Source: an uncultured Oscillospiraceae bacterium (lineage in GTDB: Bacteria > Bacillota > Clostridia > Oscillospirales > Oscillospiraceae). Taken from it: a stretch of 64,000 bases of DNA. Position 1 is the first letter of the stretch. Every line of letters begins with the position of its first letter. The position numbers and the translations under genes were made by a program. This document shows positions 43,832 to 53,010 of this stretch, piece by piece. Location of the stretch: positions 186,001 to 250,000 of the forward strand of contig CAKTKC010000001.1 in assembly GCA_934569225.1 (NCBI GenBank), written 5' to 3'. Under the pieces are notes generated by a model. It saw only the letters and a program-made list of their open reading frames with translations. It was not told the DNA's origin and ran no database searches.

Positions 43832-44345
43832 AGGAGATTGCGTCTGCTTTTTTGTCTTTCGGCATGATCCAGAATTTCATCGTGGGATAGCTGATCACGA
43901 CCTGAACCAGAATGTTGACGATGTTGGCAAGTGTGGGAGCCAGTGCTGCCGGGATTCCCCAGCTGATGAAGCATGTCTGACTGTAGGCGGGAAGCGCCGC
44001 AGAAATAAGCACCAGCACGATCGCCAGCAGAATGTACTTAGATACCGCTCCGGCAAACTGTGCATTGGATTTGAAAACCAGATTCCGCTGGACGATGAAA
44101 TTCACGCTCTGCGCCGCGGCTGTTGCCGTGAGAAAGCTGAGAAAACCGCATAGCATCAGGCTTTCCGGGGTGGTGTAATTGAACATCAGAAACCGGAATG
44201 GCCGTGTGCGAAGCCCCCGGAAAACGAAACCTGTACAAATCCACATAACGACAAAATTCGTAATGGTCGCGCAGTTGGAAAGAATATTGAATTTGATGAA
44301 CTCCCACAGATTGGGGTGCTGCTGTATCCACTTTTTCGCCGTCAT
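43830..44345 (-). CDS. GtrA-like membrane protein
   Basis: A 171-residue protein with four hydrophobic helices and the GtrA pattern (FIKFNILSNCATITNFVV, FIVQRNLVFKS). GtrA proteins are thought to move lipid-linked sugars across the membrane for surface glycosylation. It is the last gene of the GH3 operon, with an ATGA overlap to the second GH3 gene. The pairing suggests a role in surface glycans. Confidence 0.85.
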   Translation of the reverse strand: MTAKKWIQQHPNLWEFIKFNILSNCATITNFVVMWICTGFVFRGLRTRPFRFLMFNYTTPESLMLCGFLSFLTATAAAQSVNFIVQRNLVFKSNAQFAGAVSKYILLAIVLVLISAALPAYSQTCFISWGIPAALAPTLANIVNILVQVVISYPTMKFWIMPKDKKADAIS

Positions 44346-46765
44346 GAGTCACTCCTTTCCCGGAATACCTTTGCGTTTTTTCCCTTTTGCCGCCAGGCTT
44401 TCAGAAAGCTGCCGCAGCCGCGGAAGAAATGGCCGTTGAAAATTTCCACTACGGCTTCCGCCATGGCCATGTCCGCCATCCCGCCCGTCATTTTCGCAAT
44501 GCCGCGAAAGGGCATATTCAGGCGGAACAGGGCGTCCAGATCGGGTTTCCCTTTGGCGTTGGCTTTGTCAACCTGACGCCGGAACAGCCTGTAGACCTGC
44601 CTACCCAGCCAGCTGGGGGCGTACCGCAATTGGGTAAAGGTGTCGTTTATTGTAAGCGGCGCGGTTCGATCCCATTTGTGCTCCGGTACGGGATGTCCCA
44701 GCAGACGGGCAAATTCTTCATCGCTGACGGATGTTACCTGCCCGGAGAAGTAGCTGGGAAGGGCATCGGGCGTGTAAGGGAGCGGTGCGTGGGTGCCTTC
44801 TGCGGTCAGGGATTTCTCCAGGCGGATATCCAGAGAGGAAGCGCCGACCTGAATCCGGTAACTGCCGCTCTCGATTTCCCAGCGGTTTGTCGCCACGTTG
44901 AAGTAACGAAAGGCCTTGTCATCCAGCGGAATGGAGACCGTCCGGCTTTCCCCTGGCTGAAGGAATACCTTCGCAAAGCCTTTCAGCTCCTGTGCAGGGC
45001 GGAATACCGCCGGATTTTCGGGAGAAATGTACAGCTGAGCGATTTCCGCGCCCGGAACGCTTCCCGTGTTGGTAATGCGGAAAACGGCCTCTGTGTCGGA
45101 TATCTCCAGATCGGAATAGGAAAAAGAGGTGTAGCTCAAGCCGAACCCGAAGGGAAAGCGAACCGCCCTGCCTGCCGTATTATAGTAGCGATAGCCAACG
45201 TAAACTCCTTCCCGGTACTCTGCCGTTTTTTCCTGACCGGGATAGTAACGGCTGCACGGGGTATCTTCCAGCCTGATCGGCCAGCTTTCCGCCAGCTTCC
45301 CGGAAGGAACGGCTTTTCCGGTGAGAAGGTCTGCCATTGCACCGGCTCCGGCCTGCCCGCCCAGATAACCGTGAATCAGACTTTTGCAGTGAACGATCCA
45401 GGGCGCTTCTACAGGCGCGCCGCCGGACAGAACAACAACAATGTTGGAGTTCTCCTGGGAAAGGGCTTCCAGAAGCTCTGCCTGACAGGGGCGGATGGAC
45501 ATGTCCGTCCTGTCCATTCCCTCCGTTTCCGCCAGTTCATCCAGGCCGAGCCAGAGGATGACCACGTCTGCCTGTCGGGCAAGCCCAAGCGCAGTCTGAA
45601 ACGCGGAATCATTTGCGCCGCCGAAGCGCTCAAACCCCGGCGCATATCCGATGACATCCAGAGAACTGCTTTCCAGGAATGTCAGAGGACAGTCCAGCTT
45701 CGTCGGATTCACGCAGCTGGAGCCGCTTCCCTGATACCGGGGCGCTTTTGCAAAGTCCCCGATTACCGCCACACGGGTGCCTGCGGCCAAAGGAAGCAGA
45801 TGGTCTTCATTTTTCAGCAGCACTGCGGACTCCGCCGCCGCGCGGCGGGCGAGGGCGTGGTGACATTCCGGATCGAAGGAAACATTTTTTTCGTCCGGCT
45901 GAGACACCGACAGGCATTTTTCCAGATACTCGCTCAGAATCTGATCCAGCCACTTCTCATCGACTTTGCCCTCCCGCACTGCCCGAAGGACTTCCAGGTC
46001 GCTGGTTCCGCCGGTGGTGGGCATTTCCATATGGCTTCCTGCCAGAAGTCCTGCGACGCGGTCGTTGCAGCCGCCCCAGTCCGTTACGACGAAGCCGTCA
46101 AAGCCCCATTCGTCCACCAGGATATCCCGGAGCAAATGCCGGTTTTCGTTGGCATATACGCCGTTGACCCGGTTGTAGGACGACATGATGCACTGGGGCT
46201 TTCCTTCCTTCACGGCGATCTCAAAGCCGGTGAGGTAGATTTCCCGCAGCGTCCTTTCGTCAAGCACGCTGTCGGAGTGCATCCGCAGCGTCTCCTGACT
46301 GTTCACGGCAAAGTGCTTCGGACACGCCGCAACGCCCTGGGACTGAATGCCGCGGATGTAGGCGGCGGCCATTTTCCCGGAAAGGTAAGGATCTTCCGAG
46401 AAGTATTCAAAGTTCCGCCCGCAAAGAGGACTGCGCTTGATATTCAGCCCAGGCCCCAGCAGAACGTGAACCTTCTGCGCTGCCGTCTCCTCGCCCAGAG
46501 CCGCGCCGATCTCCTCCGCCAGTGCGGTATCCCAGGAATTTGCAACTGTCGCCGCCGACGGCCAGCAGGTCGCGGGAACGCTGGAATGCAGTCCCAGGTG
46601 ATCGGCCGCGCCTTCCTGCTTGCGCAGGCCGCTGGGGCCATCCGAAAAGCGGATGGCGGGAATCCTCAGATGCGCAATGGCTTTGGTCGTAAACTGTGTA
46701 CCGCCGCTGAGCAGGGAGCATTTTTCCTCCAGGGTCATACGATTTATGTAATCTTGTATTTTCAC
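44342..46765 (-). CDS. Glycoside hydrolase family 3 enzyme, standard domain order
   Basis: An 807-residue beta-glucosidase-type enzyme. Domain order: catalytic barrel with SDGPSGLR (about 41-48), KHFAVNSQE (about 149-157) and the nucleophile Asp in VVTDWGGC (about 231); alpha/beta sandwich with the likely acid/base Glu in ETEGMDRTDM; then a fibronectin-III-like domain (VPGAEIAQLYI). No signal peptide, so it is probably cytoplasmic. The C-terminal 100 or so residues extend beyond the usual end and resemble an added helical region. It should cleave beta-glucosides or beta-xylosides imported by the cell. Confidence 0.93.
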   Translation of the reverse strand: MKIQDYINRMTLEEKCSLLSGGTQFTTKAIAHLRIPAIRFSDGPSGLRKQEGAADHLGLHSSVPATCWPSAATVANSWDTALAEEIGAALGEETAAQKVHVLLGPGLNIKRSPLCGRNFEYFSEDPYLSGKMAAAYIRGIQSQGVAACPKHFAVNSQETLRMHSDSVLDERTLREIYLTGFEIAVKEGKPQCIMSSYNRVNGVYANENRHLLRDILVDEWGFDGFVVTDWGGCNDRVAGLLAGSHMEMPTTGGTSDLEVLRAVREGKVDEKWLDQILSEYLEKCLSVSQPDEKNVSFDPECHHALARRAAAESAVLLKNEDHLLPLAAGTRVAVIGDFAKAPRYQGSGSSCVNPTKLDCPLTFLESSSLDVIGYAPGFERFGGANDSAFQTALGLARQADVVILWLGLDELAETEGMDRTDMSIRPCQAELLEALSQENSNIVVVLSGGAPVEAPWIVHCKSLIHGYLGGQAGAGAMADLLTGKAVPSGKLAESWPIRLEDTPCSRYYPGQEKTAEYREGVYVGYRYYNTAGRAVRFPFGFGLSYTSFSYSDLEISDTEAVFRITNTGSVPGAEIAQLYISPENPAVFRPAQELKGFAKVFLQPGESRTVSIPLDDKAFRYFNVATNRWEIESGSYRIQVGASSLDIRLEKSLTAEGTHAPLPYTPDALPSYFSGQVTSVSDEEFARLLGHPVPEHKWDRTAPLTINDTFTQLRYAPSWLGRQVYRLFRRQVDKANAKGKPDLDALFRLNMPFRGIAKMTGGMADMAMAEAVVEIFNGHFFRGCGSFLKAWRQKGKNAKVFRERSDS

Positions 46766-46782
46766 ATTTTCAGTCCTTTGAG

Positions 46783-46816
46783 CGTCCCCGCCCGGCCGGA
46801 TAGCCGGGTGGGGACG
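46783..46816 (-). other. GC-rich hairpin between lipoprotein and GH3 genes
   Basis: A 14-bp stem (46783-46796 with 46803-46816) lies in the 75-bp gap. No U tract follows on the minus strand, so it is more likely a processing or stabilising element than a full terminator. Confidence 0.6.
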
Positions 46817-46840
46817 TTCTTCACATTCGGTGCGGCGGCT

Positions 46841-48049
46841 TTAGCCGTCAACGGAGGTCCACAGGGTGGCGTGGTTATAGCTCAGAGTAACCGTTCCGTC
46901 ACCGTTGTCCGTCCAGATACCTTCGATGGAGGACGGACCCTCGGGAGGCATTTCTCCCAGCTGGGAGAGCTTGAACGTACCGTCGGTATACAGCTCCAGG
47001 GGCGCGTCGTCAAAGCTGAACCGGCAGTCCGCGGCTACGATGAAGCTGTAGGTGGAGCCTGCATTGGCCGCGATGGGGGTCGCCGTGAAGGTAAAGCTGA
47101 CGGAGGAATTGTCGCTGTTCAGCGTTCCGCCGGTGGTCACATCCAGCTTCTCCGTAACCTGAGGATAGCTGAAGGATTTCCGCGCGATTCCGTCGGTGTA
47201 GTAATAGTTTTTCGAGATCACGTTGTGCTCGCCGAAGGTCACGCCCTGCGCCACATCGACGGTGTTGGTCTCCGCATTCGTGGCAAAGGCAGAGGCACTG
47301 TGCCCCACGGCCTTGACGTCATAGGTGGCGCCGGGGGTCAGATCTGCGCACTGCGTGGAGTAATGGTCGGCGGACAGAGCGTCAATGGTCACTTCCACCG
47401 TGTCGGCGGCGTCTTCCACATTGGTAAATGTCACCACGACGGAATCCGGATAAACCTGATACATGTAGTTGCCAATGTTGCTTACCTGAACATCAACGGT
47501 ATCCTCAAATGTGTTCCACAGGTAATCGATCACCGGGTCTTCCATCACGCCGGAGCAGGAATAGGCGGCCGTCGCGGCGGAGGACATGGCATTCTGGTTG
47601 TCGTTCATGGAGGGGAACGCGAAGACCTTTACAAGATACTCTCCGTAGCCGTAGCTGATCAGGTCATTTACGTTGCCGGAGTAGGTTTCCTCACCGTTTC
47701 CTGTGGCGGGAATGGAGTCACTGGAGAAAAGGAACGCGTCCTTGTCGTCGGTAGCATCCGTGCTGCAGAAATACATGAGGTAGTAATCGGCATTTTCCAC
47801 GCCGCCAAAGGAATAACTGCCGTCCGCGTCCAGCGTAAAGTCAGCGGGGGTTGCCAGCTTTGCCTTTGCGCTTTCCTGGTCTCCCTTTGCCTCCGCGGTG
47901 GAACCGGAGGGGAACCACGCTTTCATGACCGCGCCGACCTCATTGCGGTAAATTTCCGCATTGCTGAAGGCAGTCGTGGAACAGGCTGTTGTGAAAATAC
48001 AGATTGCCGCGATCATCAGCAGCAGGATCAATTTCTTTCCATGCTTCAT
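46841..48049 (-). CDS. Surface lipoprotein of unknown function
   Basis: A 402-residue exported lipoprotein; the lipobox FTTAC (Cys about 23) follows a hydrophobic LILLLMIAAICI stretch. The mature region is acidic and repetitive in strand-forming segments, with two or more immunoglobulin-like stretches (PDSVVVTFTNVEDAADTVEV and similar), suggesting a wall-exposed binding protein. ATG at 48049 is preceded by GGAAGGAGG. It lies between the membrane-anchored GH3 and the soluble GH3, so glycan capture is a reasonable guess. No family recognised. Confidence 0.75.
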   Translation of the reverse strand: MKHGKKLILLLMIAAICIFTTACSTTAFSNAEIYRNEVGAVMKAWFPSGSTAEAKGDQESAKAKLATPADFTLDADGSYSFGGVENADYYLMYFCSTDATDDKDAFLFSSDSIPATGNGEETYSGNVNDLISYGYGEYLVKVFAFPSMNDNQNAMSSAATAAYSCSGVMEDPVIDYLWNTFEDTVDVQVSNIGNYMYQVYPDSVVVTFTNVEDAADTVEVTIDALSADHYSTQCADLTPGATYDVKAVGHSASAFATNAETNTVDVAQGVTFGEHNVISKNYYYTDGIARKSFSYPQVTEKLDVTTGGTLNSDNSSVSFTFTATPIAANAGSTYSFIVAADCRFSFDDAPLELYTDGTFKLSQLGEMPPEGPSSIEGIWTDNGDGTVTLSYNHATLWTSVDG

Positions 48050-48050
48050 A

Positions 48051-48446
48051 TCAGGCTTCCTCCTTCCGGATAAAGCAAGAGACGATTCCCAGAACAACGG
48101 CGCCGATGCACAGCAGCATAATGGCCACCACGGGAACGAGCGAGCCTCTGGCTCCGTACATATCGATGTTGTTCAGTCTGTCCGCCCATACCGGATGGCT
48201 GTTCAGGAAAAACAGACCAAGACCATAGGAAACCAGGATCACCTGCAAAAGATTCAGATATTCCGTTGCTTTTCCGTCAACAAAGGCGTAAACCGCTGCA
48301 CAGGCCGCGCCCAGTGCCAGGGCAATGGCGACGACGGAATCGAAGTAGTCATAGACCGCGCCGTAGATGCAGAACGCTGTCAGCGTCACCAGACAAACTG
48401 CCGCGCCGATCAGGCTGAGCTTTGCGCTCATGCTTTTGCCTTTCAT
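48051..48446 (-). CDS. Small four-helix membrane protein of unknown function
   Basis: A 131-residue integral membrane protein with four predicted helices. It overlaps the permuted GH3 gene by ATGA, and the lipoprotein gene starts 1 nt after its stop, so the three are made as a unit. It may anchor or organise the surface GH3. No family recognised. Confidence 0.7.
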   Translation of the reverse strand: MKGKSMSAKLSLIGAAVCLVTLTAFCIYGAVYDYFDSVVAIALALGAACAAVYAFVDGKATEYLNLLQVILVSYGLGLFFLNSHPVWADRLNNIDMYGARGSLVPVVAIMLLCIGAVVLGIVSCFIRKEEA

Positions 48447-51391
48447 ACATTATCCTCCTCAGTACGTTTCTTTTGCTTGACCGTATTCACCACGCTGACC
48501 ACCGTACATGCCAGGAAAGAAACGCCGAACACTGCGGTCGCAATCAGCATTGCCTGCTGCCACCAGGGTACGATGGTGACGACGGTGCTTCCGCTGGTCA
48601 GGCCGTTGACTGCGAAGCTGCGACTGATCACGTACAGGTCGTTCTTTGCGGCTCTGCGCAGGTAGGCGATGATAGAGGTATCTCCGGCGTCGACCAGCTT
48701 TCCGATGGCGGATTTATAGGCGTTGGCATCCAGACAGTAGTAATCCTGACCGGTCACCAGGTATTCCGCAAAGTGGTTCTTATATGCGGCGGAGGAGTAG
48801 CCGTCGGAGGTGATGTGACCCTTGAAGCCCCATTCTCCCCGCAGCACATTTTGCAGCAGCGCGGAATTGGCGTTGTTGGGAATGCAGCCGATCCGGTTGA
48901 AGGCTGTCATAACGCTCAGTGCGCCGCCTTCACAGAAAGCGCCCTCAAAAGCTCTCAGATAGATCTCCCGCAGGGCCTGCTCGTTGGTGAACGTCACCAC
49001 GCCGCCGCGGGCGGTTTCCTGATCGTTCAGTGCAAAGTGCTTGATGCAGAAGGTCACGCCGACAGACTGCATTGCCGCCGCCTCATGTGCGCCGACGATG
49101 TAGCCCAGATTGCCGTCCTCGGAATAATACTGGGTGTTGCGCCCGCCGAAGGGAGTACGGTGAAGGTCGCCGCCGCCGTACCAGATCTCCGTCGCGTTGC
49201 AGAACAGAGCTTCGATGCCCAGCAGCTGGCCGCGGGCGTTGAAGCGGTCGGCGTTCCAGGTTCTGGAGGTTGTAGACTCAGATACCCAGCCGATGCACCG
49301 GTTGCCGTTGCAGACCAGCGAGCCGATGCCGGAATTGTCGTCGGTGCGCTTTGCGCTGGGCATACCCACGCTGTCAAGGGCAACATAACCGTCGTTGTCC
49401 GAAATCAGGTTGAGCATATCGTCAACCGTCAGCTGATCCAGGAAGGCGTTCCAGGTTTCCTCGTCGTCATAATCCGTGTTGTACAGATCCGCAAAGGTCA
49501 GACCGTTGTCCGCGCCAAAGACGAATTCCTCGCCGGTATCATATTCCTCTGCGGAATACCAATTCGCGACCATGTCTTCCAGCATTTCTGCCGTCATGGC
49601 AAGCTTGATCGCCTTCTCGGGGTAGGTGCCTTCCCAGTCGCTGCGGGAGAGGTAGGTGAAGTCGGTGCCGTAGTAATTCACGTCCGCCTTTTCAAACTGG
49701 TTGGTCACTTCTGTGTCGTTGAAACGGGAAAGCTTGTAGCTCTGGGTGTCCAGATTCTCCTGGCTCCAGGCGTGAACCATTGTCTCGTCGCCGCTGTAGT
49801 CCATGCCGTCGGCGGTGGTGAAGCCCTTGGCCGCCAGAACGTTATTCAGTGCATCATGGGCGTTTTTGCCGATCGCCAGATAGTAGTTGCCTGCGCTGAG
49901 GATATAGCCCTGTGCGCCGTAAGCGTCGTAGCTTGCCAGGAAGTAACGCTCTACCTCCACGGTCACGGTCTCGGAGGCACCGGGCGCCAGCTCGGAGGTC
50001 TTTCCGAAGCCTACCAGCTGAACGGCGGCCTTTTCCACCTTGTTCTGCTTTTCATACTCGCCGTAGGGGGTCTGCGCATAGACCTGAACCACGTCCATGC
50101 CGGCGGTGTCGCCGGTGTTGGTCACGGTCACGTCAACCAGATAGGCGTCCTTCTGCACGTCGTATTCCACCTTGTCCAGCTTCTGGGCAAAGGAGGTATA
50201 GGACAGACCGTAGCCGAAGGGGAACGCAACCTCTTCGGTATAGTTCCACGCATTTCCGGAGGAAGAACCGACCGTGCCGGCTGCGTTTCCGCTGCGCATG
50301 ACGGTATCTTCGTAGCGGGTCTCATAGTATTTGTAGCCGACGTAAATGCCCTCGGCATAGAGGATCCAGTTGTCCTCGGATTCCTCGCTGCCCGCGTCCG
50401 CATCGTTCGCGGCCACCCAGTCCAGGTTTGTCCACTTCTGGGTGTTGCCTGCGGCATAGGTGATCGCGGGGGAGGAAAGGGAATTGACTGCGTAGGTGTC
50501 CACGGCATGGCCGGAGGGGTTGGCTGCGCCCACCAGAATATTCACAACGCCGGTATAGCCCGTTGTACCGGTCCGGCCGATGATCATGCAGGCGTCCACG
50601 TCATAATCGTCCAGCCAGCCCAGCTCCATGGCCTGTTCCGAGTTGATCAGAACGATGATGCTCTTCAGGATGCCGGCGGCCTTCTGTTCCTTCAGGTATG
50701 CCATCAGGTCTTCTTCGTTTTTCGAGAGGTTCAGGTAGTGCCGGCCTTCCTGGGTGACCATGACCGGGTCGTTGCCCTCACCGCCGGCACGGGACAGAAC
50801 CACGATGGCCGCATCGTTGCAGGAGTCCTTCCAGGTTGCTTCCTGTGCGCGTACATCCTTGATCTCGCCCTCGGCGACCTGGGAACCGTTGGTGGTACCA
50901 AGACTGCCATAAGCAGTTTCGCCGAGAACGGCATTGACGTTTTCCACGCCCAGCTCAGCCTGCAAAGCGGAGACCAGCGTGGACGGGACGATGGAGTCAA
51001 AGGGGGTTCTTGTGGAAGCGCCCACGGAATGGAAGGAGCCGTTTCCAAATACCGTGACGCCTGCACCCTGATGCAGGGGCAGCGCGCCGTTTTCATTTTT
51101 CAGAAGGACGGCGCCTTCCTGTGCCTGGGTGATGTTTTCGGCGGCGACATCAAGCTCCAGCAAAAGCGCCGCCTGGTTGTTGCTGCTGTCGATATCATAC
51201 GGATTGTCGTATACGATCGCGCTGGCGGCATCTTCTGCGTCGTTCTGAACGATTTTGCTGGTGGTCAGGTTCAGCGCAGAGTTGATCACGCCCGCATAAC
51301 GGAATGTCAGTGTGGTCGCCGACGTGCAGATAAACAGCAGAAATGCCATTATTCCGGCGATACCGCGAAGAAGTGCTGTCCTTTTTTTCAT
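48443..51391 (-). CDS. Membrane-anchored glycoside hydrolase family 3 enzyme with permuted domain order
   Basis: A 982-residue protein. An N-terminal transmembrane helix (about 8-32) is followed by the GH3 C-terminal-type domain (EGAVLLKNENGALPLH, about 92-107), an Fn3-like region (AGMDVVQVYAQTPYG), then the catalytic barrel at the C-terminal side (KHFALNDQETARGG, EWGFKGHITSDGY with the nucleophile Asp), and a second transmembrane helix near the end (about 947-970). Barrel and sandwich are thus swapped relative to the usual order, as known for some rumen clostridial beta-glucosidases. Both ends anchored, the enzyme should act outside the cell. GGAGG precedes ATG 51391. First gene of a five-gene operon. 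Confidence 0.9.
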   Translation of the reverse strand: MKKRTALLRGIAGIMAFLLFICTSATTLTFRYAGVINSALNLTTSKIVQNDAEDAASAIVYDNPYDIDSSNNQAALLLELDVAAENITQAQEGAVLLKNENGALPLHQGAGVTVFGNGSFHSVGASTRTPFDSIVPSTLVSALQAELGVENVNAVLGETAYGSLGTTNGSQVAEGEIKDVRAQEATWKDSCNDAAIVVLSRAGGEGNDPVMVTQEGRHYLNLSKNEEDLMAYLKEQKAAGILKSIIVLINSEQAMELGWLDDYDVDACMIIGRTGTTGYTGVVNILVGAANPSGHAVDTYAVNSLSSPAITYAAGNTQKWTNLDWVAANDADAGSEESEDNWILYAEGIYVGYKYYETRYEDTVMRSGNAAGTVGSSSGNAWNYTEEVAFPFGYGLSYTSFAQKLDKVEYDVQKDAYLVDVTVTNTGDTAGMDVVQVYAQTPYGEYEKQNKVEKAAVQLVGFGKTSELAPGASETVTVEVERYFLASYDAYGAQGYILSAGNYYLAIGKNAHDALNNVLAAKGFTTADGMDYSGDETMVHAWSQENLDTQSYKLSRFNDTEVTNQFEKADVNYYGTDFTYLSRSDWEGTYPEKAIKLAMTAEMLEDMVANWYSAEEYDTGEEFVFGADNGLTFADLYNTDYDDEETWNAFLDQLTVDDMLNLISDNDGYVALDSVGMPSAKRTDDNSGIGSLVCNGNRCIGWVSESTTSRTWNADRFNARGQLLGIEALFCNATEIWYGGGDLHRTPFGGRNTQYYSEDGNLGYIVGAHEAAAMQSVGVTFCIKHFALNDQETARGGVVTFTNEQALREIYLRAFEGAFCEGGALSVMTAFNRIGCIPNNANSALLQNVLRGEWGFKGHITSDGYSSAAYKNHFAEYLVTGQDYYCLDANAYKSAIGKLVDAGDTSIIAYLRRAAKNDLYVISRSFAVNGLTSGSTVVTIVPWWQQAMLIATAVFGVSFLACTVVSVVNTVKQKKRTEEDNV

Positions 51392-51583
51392 AGTTACCTC
51401 CATATACTTACTGTTATCCCTGTTTTGCAGAATCATCTGCCTGCATATGCCGCCGGCAAACAGGCATGCCGGGCAGCAGATACTAGCTTCCTCTCGTCAT
51501 CTCTCACGCTCCCGTTCCGATCTTTGTCCCCTGGATCCTGTCCCCGGAAACCCACAAGCCTGTGCAGTTTCCTGTCGATCTGG

Positions 51584-51592
51584 ATTATAGCA
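51584..51592 (-). promoter_or_regulatory. Extended -10 promoter of the GH3 operon
   Basis: On the minus strand TGCTATAAT (51592-51584) is an extended -10 element. No matching -35 box is seen, so an activator is likely. The leader to ATG 51391 is about 185 nt and shows only a short CGGCA/TGCCG hairpin. Confidence 0.6.
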
Positions 51593-51626
51593 AAGATTTT
51601 TCGCCGTGGCGCCGGGATTGCGCACT

Positions 51627-51656
51627 TTGTCGATTTTTTGGCGTAAATTGTCATTC
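51627..51656. promoter_or_regulatory. Candidate LytTR-type direct repeats upstream of the GH3 operon
   Basis: TTGTCGATT (51627-51635) and TTGTCATTC (51648-51656) are direct repeats with 21-bp period (9 bp with a 12-bp gap), the spacing used by AgrA-type LytTR regulators. They lie about 40-70 bp upstream of the -10 box. The LytTR regulator gene is 1.4 kb away. Only six of nine positions match. Confidence 0.4.
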
Positions 51657-51674
51657 CTGTCGTGCCGGTTGCAC

Positions 51675-51704
51675 AAAAATTCCCCTTGCATCAGCAAGGG
51701 GAAT
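51675..51704 (-). terminator. Terminator of the LytTR/GHKL operon
   Basis: An 11-bp perfect stem (51679-51689 with 51694-51704) is followed on the minus strand by TTTT. It overlaps the last codons of the kinase gene. Confidence 0.85.
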
Positions 51705-53010
51705 CTTTTGAACCGGAATCCGGAAGAAGAATTTGCAGCACAAACCATTGCTTTTCCGTCCGCACCGTGGCAATTCCGTCGTATTTTCCGACAACGTAGC
51801 GGATACTTTTCAGACCGTATCCGTGGAAGTTCTCGTCCTTTTTTGTGGTGATGGGCAGACCTTCGGAGAAGTGCAGATCCCCTTCGTAGTAGTTTTCAAA
51901 CCGGATCAGCACAAAATTCCGTTGGGAGGAAACCGTAACATGGATCAGCCGCTTCTCCGGATTCCGGATTTTCTCCACACACTCGATGGCGTTGTCCAGC
52001 GCGTTTCCGAAAATTGCGCTTAAGTCCATTACTTCCATAAAGTCCAGCAGCCTGCCGTCTGCCACACAGGTCAGGCTGATGTTGTTTTGCATACAGTACA
52101 GACCTTTGCCGGTGAGAACGGTGTCCAGAACCTGATTGCCTGTTTTGTACTGGGCCTCGTAGGTCTTGATTTCCGCTTCCATCTGATCCAGGTACTGCTC
52201 GCGCTTGCTCTCGTCCGTCAGGGAGCGAAGCAGCGCGATCTGGTGCTTCATGTCGTGGTATTTCCGGTTGATCAGGTCGATGCTGTCCTTGGATATCTGA
52301 TACTGCTGGTACTGCACCTTCTGTACGTTGCGCACTGCCTCCAACTCCCGGCTGATCCGCAGCTCCCGGCACTGAACGTGATGGGCGTAGAGAATCGCCA
52401 GTCCGCCCAGATCCATGATGGTGCGGATGTTGTATATCTCTGCACCGTACCGCCCGCTGAAGGGAGTGTTGTTCGTCAGAAAGCTCAAATTGCTTGCGGC
52501 AAAAACGGCAATGCCGATGATGGCTGCGGTACTCAGCTCCCGCCACGTAATATCCAGTCTGCCGCCCTTGGCGCACAGCCTGCGCAGCATGGCGCCCGTC
52601 AGCAGAAACGCCGCCAGGTAAACGCCCATCAGCAGTCCGAGCTGCTGCCACGCGGGCGCATCCAGCAGGAGGAAGCAGTGCAGCTGCCACTCAAGGGATG
52701 CCACAAACTCTGCCAGCACGAACGCCTGAACGCAGTAGAATGCCGCGTCCCGCAGACTGATTTTTCCGCACAGCCATATCAGAAGAAACATCAGCCCGAC
52801 GGCTCCGGCCATGCAGGGAAGCCAGAGTTCCAGAGGAAGACCGCCTGTCAGAACCATAAATCCCACAATTACGCCGAAAAGAGCGCCGGAAACCGCGGCG
52901 AGACGCCATCCGTGAAAACGCTTGGGAAGCGGGATGATGTAGACCATGCAGGCCAGCCATTCCGCCAGAGCGGTGTACAGCCGGGGAATATCAGGAAGTG
53001 TATTATTCAT
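51691..53010 (-). CDS. GHKL-type sensor histidine kinase
   Basis: A 439-residue kinase with six transmembrane helices in the first 210 or so residues, a coiled-coil linker, phospho-acceptor region with His in RKYHDMKHQI (about 252-261), and a GHKL ATPase domain (FGNALDNAIECVEKI and HGYGLKSI). This is the AgrC/BlpH arrangement, which usually senses peptides, though nutrients are also possible. Its ATG overlaps the stop of the LytTR regulator by 4 nt. Confidence 0.9.
   Translation of the reverse strand: MNNTLPDIPRLYTALAEWLACMVYIIPLPKRFHGWRLAAVSGALFGVIVGFMVLTGGLPLELWLPCMAGAVGLMFLLIWLCGKISLRDAAFYCVQAFVLAEFVASLEWQLHCFLLLDAPAWQQLGLLMGVYLAAFLLTGAMLRRLCAKGGRLDITWRELSTAAIIGIAVFAASNLSFLTNNTPFSGRYGAEIYNIRTIMDLGGLAILYAHHVQCRELRISRELEAVRNVQKVQYQQYQISKDSIDLINRKYHDMKHQIALLRSLTDESKREQYLDQMEAEIKTYEAQYKTGNQVLDTVLTGKGLYCMQNNISLTCVADGRLLDFMEVMDLSAIFGNALDNAIECVEKIRNPEKRLIHVTVSSQRNFVLIRFENYYEGDLHFSEGLPITTKKDENFHGYGLKSIRYVVGKYDGIATVRTEKQWFVLQILLPDSGSKDSPC

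Noticed and set aside
44387..48073. Plus-strand open frame of 1228 codons across three minus-strand genes
   Set aside because: It crosses gene borders and hairpins of clear minus-strand genes and shows no recognisable protein; a GC-driven shadow. The same holds for plus-strand frames at 48422-51646 and 52998-55493, and the minus-strand frame at 16370-18859.
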